A DNA stretch of 64,000 nt from Geotrypetes seraphini. Lineage: Eukaryota > Chordata > Amphibia > Gymnophiona > Dermophiidae. Of this stretch, positions 1 to 25,000 are shown in pieces. The position numbers were made by a program, and so were the translations under genes. The stretch is from contig NC_047094.1 of assembly GCF_902459505.1 (NCBI RefSeq), forward strand, positions 26,645,241 through 26,709,240, read 5' to 3'. The notes beneath the pieces were generated by a model. That model ran no database searches. It was not told the DNA's origin and saw nothing but the letters and a program-made list of their open reading frames with translations. Every line of letters begins with the position of its first letter. Within the stretch, counting starts at the first letter, position 1.

Positions 1-22
1 AGAGAAATAGTGAATATAGAAG

Positions 23-59
<37 letters not shown>

Positions 60-61
<2 letters not shown>

Positions 62-330
62 AGAAGATTGAAGATTTTTAAGAAGATTGAAGATTGGATT
101 TGCTGCTGAGCAGCCTGGACTCCTGGCTCCTTCTCTCGGCTCCTTCGCAAAGGCGCCCTCGCTAAGGCGAGCGCCTTTACCGCTCGCCTTCGCCGCGCGC
201 CGTTGGCACGCCCCCTTTGTGTCTTTGAGTTTTGTGGATTTGGTTCTCCTGTTCTTTGCTCTGAATTTTCTTTTCATTCTTATAAAGTCATAAAAAGCAA
301 CATATGAATCACAATTAAGATGACCACAGA
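60..330. other. GC-rich repeat-like stretch beside a long T run
   Basis: A T run of about 23 bases at 30-52 is followed by a GC-rich stretch with GGCGCC/GCGAGCGCC-type short inverted motifs. No gene is evident. Open frames on both strands here look like chance. Confidence 0.3.
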
Positions 331-337
331 AGATTTA

Positions 338-1600
338 GAAGTGAGTAGTTTTTTGAGATTTGCGATTATATTGTAAGTTACTTTCATGAATCAGCCACGA
401 GATGTAATCTCCCATCATGTTCTCATTATATTGTCCTTGGTAGTGGCATTCAAATTCCAGTATATCCTGGTGGAAGTGCTCACCTTGCTCCTCTAAGTAT
501 ATTCCCATATTCCCCTTGAATGTCTGTACCCTTATTTGTACTCCGCTCCTCCACTTCCAAATCCAGACTTTGTTCCTTTCATCTAGCTGCCCCGTATGCC
601 TGGAATAAACTACCTGAGTCTGTCTCATGCCCCTTCCCTTATTCAAAAGTAGACTGAAAACCCAACTTTTTGAGACAGCCTTCAACTCATAACTCTACTC
701 CCCTCTGCTCAACACCCTAACCAGCAGTTTAATCATCCCCACTAACTGTAAACCCTACCCTGGCATCCTGTTTGTCTGTCTTGATTATTTAGATTGTAAG
801 CTCACTCGAGCAGGGACTATCCCCTTTGTGACTCTGTACAGTGCTGCACCCGTCTGATGCTTTAGAAATAATTAATAGTACAGTAGTAGTAGTATCTCAA
901 GATGAGCATCAAGGACATGGACTTTGAGAAACATCCTACAGCCCATTTTACTGTAATTCTTCTCCAGATTCTAAACCAAGTCTATATAGTTTTCAGTCTT
1001 GTGATTGTCCAGGAAGCACCAAACCAATGCAACAAAGCTGTTCCAAGACACTTTCTCCTTCCTAGTTAGCTTCTTGGGAAATTCCTTGCACTCTAGGATC
1101 TTCATCTGTGGTATGATGAAGACACCAGCTTTGACCTTTGCCTCAGACAGATTAGGGAAGATGTCTTGAAAGATACCTCCTTATCTAGAGCTATGACCAA
1201 TTGTTTCATTAGGCCCAATTTGATGTGCAGTGGTGGCATCAGAAACTTATGGGGGTCCACCAGAGGTTCCCATTTGACGTTGTTTCTCCCCTTAGAGAAC
1301 TTGGTCCACTGTGGTCAGTCCTGCCTTTGGTAGTTCACTTTTGTGTCCCTGCTGTACCAAAGACATAGACGGGAAACTTGGAGATTCATTAGGAATTCCA
1401 CTATTATGAAGTCGATGACCTCCCAGCCATTCTCATCATAATTCAAGGTGCCTAGTAAGATCTTGATGCTATTGTAATCCTCTTTGATGTGCACTGAGTG
1501 AGCCAGGTCTCATTACCTCTTTTAAGGAAGACATCTTGCAGTCTGTGTTTGGGGCTCCAGGCCAGCTCAGGACTTTGGCCAAACCAAGAGACTGTTTTCC
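338..1600 (-). pseudogene. Broken copy of an uncharacterised repeated protein family (PPLHIK / EEQGE-FHQD type)
   Basis: Reading the minus strand gives recognisable blocks of one protein. A segment with SPKHRLQDVFLKRGN lies near 1510-1570, a segment ending PPLHIKLGLMKQ at 1201-1236, a block with FPNLSEAKVKAGVF just below it, and a C-terminal block with EEQGEHFHQDI at 461-493 and YQGQYNENMMGDY following, ending at about 338. I recall these motifs, in this order, from many predicted uncharacterised proteins of arthropods, Hydra and fishes that occur as multi-copy families. Their function is not known to me, and the multi-copy pattern suggests a mobile origin. The copy is clearly broken, by several lesions plus a LINE inserted between the last two blocks. 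It is probably not expressed. Family recognition is from memory; class and origin are open. Confidence 0.6.
524..897 (+). mobile_element. L2-like LINE fragment, 3' end
   Basis: The plus strand encodes an [12 protein letters not shown]-type motif, as found at the C-terminus of ORF2 in L2/CR1-like LINEs, followed by a 3' tail with a GTACAGTGCTGCA-like stretch and short AGT repeats. It interrupts the minus-strand repeated-family pseudogene, so it inserted later. A related copy lies on the minus strand at 20285-20640. Confidence 0.55.
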
Positions 1601-1864
1601 TGTGTGCCTGATCCCGTGAGATAACAGGATTCCGGGAGTTTTGTTCTGAGTCAGAAAAGAACCTTTCAGCAATATTGCTTGTCTTGTCTGGCCGTGTGTT
1701 CACAGGCCCAAAACCCACACCCTGTTCATACTGTTACCCAGCACTAAGAAAAAAGCAACTTAAAAATAAAGGTTCAGGATGTTTTTGAAGTTGGTCTTAC
1801 TCCAGTTAGAAAGACAAATGACAGGAATTGTTTAGACCAAACTAGTAGAGGTTCCACAAGTAGA

Positions 1865-2165
1865 CTTGCCAGATTTTGTGGAGCCCCAATTCTGCCCTGT
1901 TCCACCCCGGCCCGGCCCCCACACAAACCTCTGCCTCTCATTCCTTAAGCTGGGGGTCATGTCTGGAGGGCCTCTGAGCATGCGCAGATGTGATGTGATG
2001 ACATAATAACATCACATCCATGCATGCTCGGAAGCATTCCAGATGTGGCCCTGAGCTTGGTGCTCTTTGAAAACCTGGACAAACAACTGTTTTTTTCTAA
2101 AAATCTGTCCAGTCTCCCAGACAGTCCTCTAAAAAGAGTTTTCACGGATGTCTGGTAACCCTAAG
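1865..2165. mobile_element. Probable DNA transposon remnant
   Basis: The right end reads GATGTCTGGTAACCCTAA, resembling the ends of widespread non-autonomous transposons that begin TTAGGGTTACCAGAC. An internal short palindrome around ATGTGATGTGATGACAT and its complement is also seen. The left end is not clear. Confidence 0.35.
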
Positions 2166-2399
2166 CATACACCCTAAACCTGCCCAATAAGTGCTGCTGT
2201 TGCATAATAGCTAGGACTCCCTGTTTCTCAGGGGCCCTAACACTCGCCTCTTTTACCAGTATTAATTATATGCTTGTTAAAAACAGCTTGTACTTTAAGA
2301 AGACCCTGAAGAGTTCAGTGTGGCTTAGACTACAAGCACCATAGCAGAAAATTACAATGAAACAGATAAGGCCTGTTTCTAATCAAACAAACCAAAAAA

Positions 2400-3310
2400 A
2401 TTACATGTATACTGCTTGGTGATCTTTGATCATAAACTGACCTACCATGACCACATTAGTAATATTGTTAAAACTACCTTTTACAGGCTGCGTCAAATTC
2501 GTTCACTCTCACAATTCATATGTTCAAAATCTCTTAATATTCTCATTCATTCTTTGGTGATCTCTAAACTTGATTATTGTAATGCCCTCTTCAAGGGCAT
2601 TTCTCTGAATGAAATAAAACGTTTGCAAATTATTCAAAATGCTTCCATTAAACTTATAACTAAAACTAGGAAATTCGACCATGTAACTCCTCTTCTTAGG
2701 AAAGCGCATTGGTTGCCTATAGCTCACCGGATAACATATAAATTATGCATACTTTTAAATTCCTATTTTATAAAACTCCAGCATTCATTTATAAATTGTT
2801 AATCCCGTATATTCCAAATAGAACGCTGATATCTAATGAACAAAATCTATTGACGATCCCGTCTCTTAGGGTTGTTAATACAAGACGACAATTCATTTTT
2901 TTCAGTTACTGCACCTCAAATTTGGAATTCTCTCCCTATTTACTTAAGGGAAGAACGTAATCTGGAGAAATTTAAGAGTAATCTAAAAACTTTCCTTTTT
3001 AAGGATGCTTTTGATAATTAGTTAACAATCTGCTGGTTAAAAATTCCTATCTTATTGAGTTTTTTGTTGTTGTTCTCCCTGCCTTTTGTTTTTTACCCTG
3101 ATTGTCTTACTTTTATTTAAGGAATTTGTATTTCATTCTCCGTTTTCCTTGTGTTTACTGTTTGTTAAGTATGTTTTTTTAATCCATTTGAATGTAAAAT
3201 TGTTAACGTACTGTATTGTTCCCCAAAGACTGTAATTTTTTTAAAATGTTCATCGCTTAGAAATGTGATTAAGCGATTAATCAAAGATTTTATTAAACTT
3301 GAAACTTGGT
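2400..3310 (+). mobile_element. L2-like LINE, 5'-truncated (RT C-terminal part and 3' UTR)
   Basis: The frame from 2416 encodes the end of a non-LTR reverse transcriptase: a LDYCNALFKGI-type block, then RLQIIQNASIKLITKTRKF, then HWLPIAHRITYK. A -1/+1 change near 2800 and another near 2895 shift the frame, after which WNSLPIYLREERNLEKFKS and a stop near 3020 follow. The 3' UTR runs to about 3310 and ends in a TTGAAACTTG-type repeat. This is the usual C-terminal layout of L2/CR1-group LINEs. It is dead and lacks the catalytic RT core. Confidence 0.75.
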
Positions 3311-3485
3311 GTGTTCTGAATATGGTCCTAGGCAAATATGTTTAAACAGAAGGCATCAGCTGTGAGTTAGTCATGTTGTAACGTCCCCTGTTCAGACAGC
3401 ACCTCCTCTCCATTCTAGTTTAATGTAGGTTTAGAAACCACCTTTGGTTACAAATTAATGTGATGACATTTTTTTTCTGTCAAAG

Positions 3486-16636
<13,151 letters not shown>

Positions 16637-17442
16637 CAATAATTTCTGAATTAGTTGACACATTTGCTGTATATACTGATACTTATTTTATTTTAAACAA
16701 TCAGTGGAATCTGAAACTTCAATATTTCTATACTTTCAAGGACTTAATATGTTTGAGGGCTAGTATTTTTCTTTAATTCCACATTTGCAATAATGGCTTG
16801 TACCAAGAGCTGTTCTAGTTTAGAAAAAAGTGGTCTCTGAAGACCTCTCCTTAACAAGACTGCTATTACAGCAATTACTCCAGAATTCTCTGTCCAAAAT
16901 ACAATATAGAAGTGCTGGACGGAGTGAATTATTCCCACAGGGCAAAGTCAATTTACTTATACGAGTTAAACAATGTCACTTCTTAACAGTACAAGGATAT
17001 TATTTACAAAGATGCTCCTGCTCATATTCTAAAGGTTAATACAAATCTTTGGTATATAAATCTTCAACTTTTTTCAAAATACACTCATGCAGGTTAGTAT
17101 TTATGTCTTTGTTCAATATGTAAGTTCCATATTTTGTATGAATGCTAGTCTTAATATACAGTCATCACTGCCACTTTATGTTATAGTTCTTCTGGATAAT
17201 TCTTACATTAAGCTCCCTCTAGAGAAATGAAAACTAATTATTAATACAGCAGTGCCATTACTGTTCTTGTCACTTAAACAACATTGTAAATTCTACAAAG
17301 GCACAGCAAGTGTCCAGAAATGCTAAACTTGTTTTTTCATTCTAGAGTAATTGCTCATTTTTAAAATCATACTCCAGTGTCTGGAATTTCTATCTGCTGA
17401 TATTGTGAGCCAGTGAACTGGTATTAAATTTCTACACCTCTA

Positions 17443-17448
17443 AATAAA
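17443..17448 (+). promoter_or_regulatory. Candidate poly(A) signal of PDZD9
   Basis: AATAAA lies about 810 nt after the PDZD9 stop and just before the palindrome at 17.5 kb. It is the first AATAAA I see downstream of the stop, but no transcript evidence is available. Confidence 0.35.
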
Positions 17449-17479
17449 AAGTACTAGTATATCAAATGCTGAAACCTTA

Positions 17480-17947
17480 TCAGACTTTCTACAGAGCTCA
17501 ATGTAAACCGCTTAACATAAAACGGCTACATGTGTAAATGTTTTGTAAGGAATTTTTGTATGGAGTTTGACCTTCAGAGCGCAGCCGGGCACCTCATTTC
17601 ACCAGTTGTTTAACATCTTCGTCGGTCCAATTTTTATTCTGTATAGCAAATTCATAAGCTTTTTTAAAAAAATCTTTTTTTGTTTTTTCTTTAAAATTTA
17701 TCCATATAGCTATATCTTATCTTAATAAGTTTTAAAGAAAAAACAAAAAAGTTTTTTTAAAAAAAGCTTAAGAATTTGCTATACAGAATAAAAATTAAAA
17801 ATTAGACCGACAAAGATGTTAAGCAACTGGTGAAATGTAGTGCCCGGCTGTGCTCTGAAGGTCCATACAAAAATTCCTTACAAAACATTTACACATGTAG
17901 CCGTTTTATGTTAAGCGGTTTACATTGAGCTATGTAGAAAGTCTGAT
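17480..17947. repeat. 468-bp near-perfect palindrome (fold-back element)
   Basis: The left arm starts ATCAGACTTTCTACAGAGCT and the right arm ends in its complement AGCTATGTAGAAAGTCTGAT. Arms of about 220 nt differ at roughly ten sites plus a few indels and are separated by a loop of about 30 nt near 17700-17730. Segments such as TGTAAACCGCTTAACATAAA and GAAAAAACAAAAAAG occur on both arms. It lies in the PDZD9-UQCRC2 tail-to-tail gap and encodes nothing visible. Confidence 0.85.
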
Positions 17948-17994
17948 ATACTGGAATTTCTATATAACATACTAGTGCAAACCAGTGACCCTAG

Positions 17995-18625
17995 TAACAG
18001 ATACAATATGTTCTCCTGGCGAAAATCTGTGCTACTGTGCAAGGCAGAATTTGCAAATTCCATTTCCCTCCTCCACAGAATTCTGTGCAGGTTGCCTCCC
18101 TCTCTCATTCCTTCTCTGCCTTCCTACACTTGCACCACTTACAGCATGGAAAGAGAGAGGAGCTATTTATTAGGTTGCTTTACCTTCTCTGCCACCTTGA
18201 TCACCAGTGGTATCTTTAAGCTGCACGCTGGAAGGAGACCCACAAAGCTTAAAAGAAGAGTTGGGCCTAGGACAGCAGGATGAGGAGGAGGAAACAGCCT
18301 AATGTGCAGCTGTGTAGCTTTCTCTTGCAGTGGAGGTAGGCAGAAAGAGAGAGAGGGAGTGTGGTGCCTGAAAATAAAGGGGTTGGAGTGTGAGTGTGTA
18401 GGGGCAGGGCTGGATAAAAAGTGGATGAGGTATAGGTGTGTCTGCTCTGTGGGAAGGGGACAAAAGGCTGCAGGAGCTGCATGCCATGGGGTGGGGTGGG
18501 TGCTGAATCAAGATGAATGGTGTGGTGGGGAACTGAAGCATGGTGGAAGGGGGAAGTGTGCACAATTTTCAAAGATTGAGCATAGAATTTAGACTTTTTT
18601 TTGTACAGAATTCCCTCAGGAATAA
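17995..18625. mobile_element. Non-autonomous element with AATTCTG-type ends
   Basis: The left side reads TCTCCTGGCGAAAATCTGTG and the right CAGAATTCCCTCAGGAATAA, an imperfect inverted pair. The interior is strongly purine/pyrimidine-skewed (GAGAGAGGG). It resembles the larger element at 22205-23390. Several long frames here are products of the skew. Confidence 0.4.
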
Positions 18626-18818
18626 ATATGCATGCATCTCATTTAAATTGCTCATCAGAGGGAGTTCAAAGTCAAATCACTTATCGTTTTGTATAATTCT
18701 GAAGTACAATTTACTCTTGGGAAACCATATGTTCGTATTTCATAGTCAGTGAGCAAAGATGACCATGTTGCAGAATTTATAACCAATCATGGATAAATCC
18801 AAGGGTGTGAGAGAACAT

Positions 18819-18824
18819 TTTATT
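18819..18824 (-). promoter_or_regulatory. Candidate poly(A) signal of UQCRC2
   Basis: TTTATT on the plus strand reads AATAAA on the minus strand, about 150 nt past the UQCRC2 stop, a normal distance for a short 3' UTR. Confidence 0.5.
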
Positions 18825-18971
18825 ATTGTTGGGCAAGATCAGAAGTAATATCAACTTCATAAATAAAAACAGGAATACACATTGCCAGTTAACAATGTAA
18901 TGATTTATATTTAAACTCTGTTGTGATTAACTTTTTTATATTTTTTAAAATTTTCAAGTCTTTTGACAGAA

Positions 18972-19055
18972 TCATAGTTCATCCAAATATGGTGTTCGCC
19001 CTAGGTTCCCACTGACTGCCATTGATTTCTTGCCAGTCACAAACATCTTTGCAGC
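18972..19055 (-). CDS. UQCRC2: UQCRC2 last coding exon 14
   Basis: 84 nt including [23 protein letters not shown] then TPYLDEL. Acceptor TTGTTTTTCAG. Human ends GHTPFVDEL. Confidence 0.97.
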   Translation of the reverse strand, partial: AAKMFVTGKKSMAVSGNLGRTPYLDEL

Positions 19056-22000
19056 CTGAAAAACAAAGTTACTTATTAGAAAATGTGATTAAATTATCCC
19101 TTTTAATATATCATTCCACAATCAAAACAGTGGCACATGAGGAACAGGAGACAGAAAATAAATGAACCATCAGCCTATTTTACTGATTGCGCTGTCAGCC
19201 ATAAACCAAACCAGCAGGATCTTCAAAATGAGACACACACAAAACTGTTTGAGAATTTTGCACATATTATCTGTCTTGCCTTTCTCAAAGGTATTATTAG
19301 CTGTTTGCCTACCCCATATATAAAATCAAACATTAAAACGGCACATTAGAAACTTTAAGCCCCATTTTGCACAGGATGTCTAAATGAAAACTGGGACATC
19401 CAGATCAGGATGTTCACAGTTCCCCGAGTATTTTACAAGTGCCTCTGCTGAACACAAAGCCTTTTTATTAAATATGTCCAAGAACATCAACACATACAGA
19501 GGTATTTATTGGCACGTACAGCAGGAGAAGTGATTTCATAAAGAGATACATAAAAAAATAGAGCCGCATCATAAAGCTCTACATCTCTTAAGAGCCAGAC
19601 TTCACAAGACTCATGCATGTACAAGAGGAACCAATTATATAAAAAAATGTGTATGGGGGGAAGGAGCTGGGTTGGAAATGTCTGTCCATCTGTCTGCGAG
19701 CAAAATAATTCTTCATTAACTGAATGGGATGGAAACTTGGTATGTGATAAAAATGGTAAAGCACAGAATTGAACCACTGGGGAAAGCACACAGAACATGG
19801 CTCATAAAATTATTTTCAATGCTTCTGCATGTGTGTGTTTGAGGTGGGCAGGGGTGTTTACTGGGTATGTATGGGGGTTGTACATGTACGCATGTGTGCG
19901 TGTGTCTGACCAGCAGAGAAGATAGCAGTTAAAGGAACAATCTCTTAACCCAGGGGTTAGCAACCGTTTTAAAGCAAAGAACCACTTTATCCTAAATGTT
20001 TGATCCAAGATTTACAAAAAGCCACAATGGGTAGAGAAGGGGGTTTGAGGTATGATTTTTAATGCAATATGGGTATATATGCATTTAACACAAAAACAAA
20101 ACTTCAGGTACTTACAGAACATAAAGAGAAACAATTTAATGAGGCTTTTGACACTGTATTTCCACATAGAGTTGTTTCATGTCCATTTCTTCCTCTCTTC
20201 CCATTCACCTTCTCTCCTTCTCCTCCAACCCTATTATCTATATCTCCCTCTATACTACTTATTACTGTTTATCACTTACATAGCACTGAAAGGCGTACGC
20301 AGTGCTGTACATTTTCACATTTATAGATGGTCCCTGCTCAGAAGAGTTTACAATCTAACTTGGATAGAAATGACATAGAGGGTAGGGGATGCAGAACCCA
20401 AGGGGAGAGGAGTTTGGAGTTGAAAGCACTCTCAAAGCGGTGGGCTTTTAAATGGGCCTTGAACACTGCCAGAGATGGAGCCTGCCATAGAGATTCAGGC
20501 AGCTTGTTCCAAGCATATGGTGCAGTAAGGCAGAAGGGAACGGAGTGTGGAGTTGGCAGTTGAAGAGAAGGGCACAGATAGGAGGGTCTTACTCTCTCAC
20601 CACTGTCATCCCTCCTGCAACATATTTCCTCCCCCCCCAACCCCACTCACAAATATTATGCTCTTTCTTGTTTCAATGGCGATTCCAACAGCTGCCTGCC
20701 GCTAACCTAGAAGCCTCTCCTTTGTTGCATTCCTTTCAGGCAGAAACAGGAAGTTCTGACAAAGAACAGGACATGGCAGAGGAGAGACTTCCAGGTTAGT
20801 GGCAGGCAGCTATAGCAATCGCTACCACTAACCTGTTGAAGCAAGAGAAGCAGCCATAGCCATATGGTGAAAGAGCAGCAAGTGGCTCGTGAGCCGCAGG
20901 TTGCCGACCCCTGCCTTAACCACAATGTTACAGTGTATTAGTGTATATATTTCTTTTTTTAGGCCTTCGCCAAACCACTTTCCCTTAAAATCTGTGTGCC
21001 CCACAGCATCTACAAATATAAATAGCAGCATGTTAAAAACTGATATTTACATGTGTAAATGTTGCAATTTACATAGGCACATGCTGCACAGTCATTCTAA
21101 AATGAATTCCTTTACTCAATAAAATCCTTTTTCTCAGTTCATTAAGGAAATAAATGCAAATGTATTCAAAACTGTTGAAATAACTTTTGCTGTAGATGTG
21201 GCATGGCTTGTCTGAAAGTAAAGCATCTTTTAGAAATTCACTCAATAGCTTTCTAGACAAAATGCTTTTATTAACAAGTACAAACTGTGTTTTAATATAT
21301 TATTTACTTACTTTTACAATGTCAGCTGTGGCTACAGAGTCAATCTGTTGACATGCAGCAGTAGGTGATGTATACGTTCCAGATGCCAATGCTTGAGAGC
21401 CAATTTCATTTACTAATGCATCTGAAGTTTCAAGTGACATCAAGTATCTTGTTTTCAGTTGAGCTCTGCAGTTCAATAAAAATGGATATACACAAACATA
21501 CACACACACAAAAGAAATTACACTCATCTCTCAGTCTCTAAAGGTCCACACTTATACTTGAAAGTAACTTTCTAAACTTTAAATCAAATGACACTGAAGT
21601 GCATGAAGATATGCTGAAAAGCACAAGCCTAAGAGGGATGAGGTGCTACCATTTAATTATATATAACAGAAATATATATTTTTTTCAAGATATGAGGAAA
21701 GATTTTATTTTCACTGTATATGGAATAATAAATTTACCACAGTCAATTTAATTCATAACACTTGCACTTACTTGGCTCTTGCGACATCGGCCTCTGTGAT
21801 GTTGCCTTGGGCAATTGTTTGGACTTGGTTCAAAGCAACCTTGATGACCTAGAACAGCAGATGAAGTTATTTCTCCTTTCCATTAGGTATATTTATACAA
21901 GCTATTGAAAATTGCAAAAACATCCAAATTCAAAATGTACTGCATAGTGTATGAATTCAGTTTATTATAATAATTTTCAAAAATGACAGCCCACAGTGAA

Positions 22001-25000
22001 TTATAATTAGTAACTTACATCACCAGCAGCTGCAGACTGTGATATGGTGTAAATGCCGAAAAGTCCAGAATCAGAGTAATTAGCATTGAACGCTGAAACC
22101 TATGAAATGCAGCATAAATACCTTATGAATGCTAAAAAAAAAATAAAAATTAAACTGGAACAGGCAGTTATGAACTGTCTGCTCTGACACAGAGCTGAGC
22201 TTTGTCATATTACTCCTGGAGGAATTCTGCTCAACTGCGCAATGCAGAATTTCACAGTCACACACAATTCCCTTTTCCTGTGCCGAATCTCAACTGTGTC
22301 AGCAATTCCTAGACGCTGCCTGTCGCTAACCCAGAAATATCTACGTGGCAGAGGGGAGGCTTCCAGGTTAGCAACACGTGACAGTCTCTGCCCATAACAT
22401 GACCTAAAGAAGCAAGCCTTAGAGTACAGGGGAGGAGAGGAAGGAAAGTTGGTGGCACAGGGGGAGGGAAAGGATGAGAGGGAGGAAAGTTGGTGGCACA
22501 GGGGGAGGGGAGGGAAACATGCATGGTGAAGGGAGAGAATGAAACTGCACATAATGGAGGGGAGGAAGGGAGAGATGGTGCTTGGAGGGGGACAGAGAGA
22601 GATGACGCAGGGCACAAGGAAGGGAGAGAGAGGTGTTGAACTTGGGGGTGGATGAGAGGGAGGGAGAGATATACAGGAGGGAGGAGGGAGATATTGCATC
22701 CAAGAGCAGAATAGAGTGATGGAGAGATGCCTAGAAATGGGAGTGAGGGAAGAGAGTGGGAGAAATGCTGGACCATGGATGAGAGTGCAGCAGGGAAGAA
22801 ATAGGGAGATGTTAGGCTATGAGGGTGGGGAGGGAAGGAAGAGATAGCAGATGCTGGGCTATAAGGGTGGAAAAAGGAAGACTGTGAGGGGGAGTATAGG
22901 TGGCAAGGAAATGGATGAGAGGATAGATATAACAGAGGGTAGAAGTATGGTAATGGAGATACACTGAGGATGAAATGAAATGGAATGGAGGGTTGAGGAA
23001 GGAATGATATGTGGAATGAGAGAGAAGTTGGAAATTTGATAGGTAGCTGAAAAGTGAAAAAGAGGAGAAGGGTAAGAGACAGAAGAGTGCTAAAAAGGAA
23101 TGATCAATATGTCTGTGGCCGGTCTAATGAGGGAGAGAGACAGGAGAGAGTAGAAAAGACAAAATGGACAGCAGTCACTTGAATGAGAATTAGCAGATGA
23201 CAGGAAAGCAGAAAAAAAAAACTGGAAACAACATGTTGGAAAAATAAAACAGACAAAAAAAGGTAGAAGAAAAACATTTTATATGTTTTAAATGGAATAT
23301 GGATAATAATTAGCAAAAAATATTGTTTAAATTTAGACAAACTTGTTGAATTTGCTAATTTTGGGTGCAGAATTCTGCTAGGAGTAAAATACTACAGCAG
23401 TCACTATAAAACTAATGTCTCTCTTAATGGGAAAACAGACCAAATATGATTTTCTCCTTAGTAGACTACCTTGCTTCCGTCCCATATACCCAGAACATGA
23501 ATCTTACGTGGCCTTAAAACATTAATACACACCAAAATCATATAAAGTGCACAAATGTTATAGAATTAATGCTATAAAAATAAGTCTACCTGATAGAACA
23601 ATATCATTTAGGAACAATCTCGGCTAATCGTGGATTTATCTGCATTACATGCAGTGGGTGGGAGTAAAATCAGAATTGGTTTAGATTGCACTTGATAATC
23701 TAGAGCTGTTTGGTGGTTTATATGGCTTTAAAAAAAAAAAAAAAAAAGTAGACCACGGTAGCGGCCCTGAAAATCTCCTCCAAAGGGATCGCCGACAACT
23801 CTGCCCAAGAGGACAAGATGCCTCTGGTAGAATGAACCCTCAATGCAAGGGGGTATGTGTGTCTTCTTTCTGGCCGCTATGTAAGTGGAGGAAATGGCCA
23901 TATGGATCCACCTGGAAATGGAAGCCTAGTGAACAAACCTGGGGTGAGCCAGCTCCCAAGGGAATGGCCCCTGAGCCCTGATCCGAAAAGTGCAGGCAGT
24001 CCAGAGGGTGCACTGCCAAGACAGCCCCTGGAAATAGACTTTTCCCAAAGTTTGTGATCTCTCACAGCCAGAGCTGTCCCCATAGGGAACATCTGCAGCA
24101 CAAGGGCAGAATTTGCGAACAAAAAGACTGAATTTAAAGAAAATAAACAAGAGCAGAGAAGACAAGCTCCTACAGTCTGGCTTGTAGGAAAGAAACTGAA
24201 TTCCTGGGGGGCAGTACTGAGGTAAGAGGGGAGGGGCTCAAGATTGTGTAATGAGGCTTCCTACAAGTTCTGGCGAGTATGGAAAAATAACCCACAAGTC
24301 CAGGAACAGAGTGGGATTGTACAAGAATTAGTCTTGGGATAGCACAATGTAGCCACTAAAACCAGTATTCTTCAAATCGTTCTGCCCTAGGACTGACTAG
24401 GATTATTTCAATATATTATAGAACTTGCCAGAATCTATAATGGGGTACAAGAAAAGCATTGCTTATTTTCTTTATACTATTTGTGTGATGGCACAACAGG
24501 CAAGGCATTGAGGAAATCTGGCAACTTACGTCAAAAGGCTGACTAGTTGTTTTGGCTACACTCTGTACCAGTTTGCTGCCGACACCGCTCCCTCTCTTTA
24601 TGAAAGGTCCTGCACCTAGAACATGCTGAAGGATATTAAAAGCATTGGCCTCTTCACTTCCTGTTGAAGCTCCTTCAGCTACAATAGCACCATGAACCAG
24701 GTTCTCACCATTTTGGGTGCGCACTTCAGCTGAAAAGAAAACAGCAGCACAAAAGCAAAATTCACTGTCATTTTAATAAAAACAAGTCTGGATGCTTAAT
24801 GAGCTAGTTTCTAAGGTTATTCCTACATTTTTTTTAAACCTAGCTAGGAAGAGGAACATTACTATGTCAAATGTCATTCAGGCAAAGCCAAGCACATCTC
24901 TGCCAGTGAACTGAGCCACAAGAATTGCTGCGATATCTAAAAAAGGTAAATGCTCATTCACTTTCATAGTCCTTGAAAAAGCAGCATACTGCCTATTGCC

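Noticed and set aside
2416-2802. A host gene of 128 residues
   Set aside because: The sequence is the C-terminal part of a LINE reverse transcriptase protein.
1-3485. First coding exon of PDZD9
   Set aside because: No ATG with a basic peptide and an in-phase donor was convincing; the exon may lie beyond the left edge.
22205-22776. Overlapping minus-strand frames rich in serine and proline
   Set aside because: Same cause: a GA-rich repeat read in several frames.
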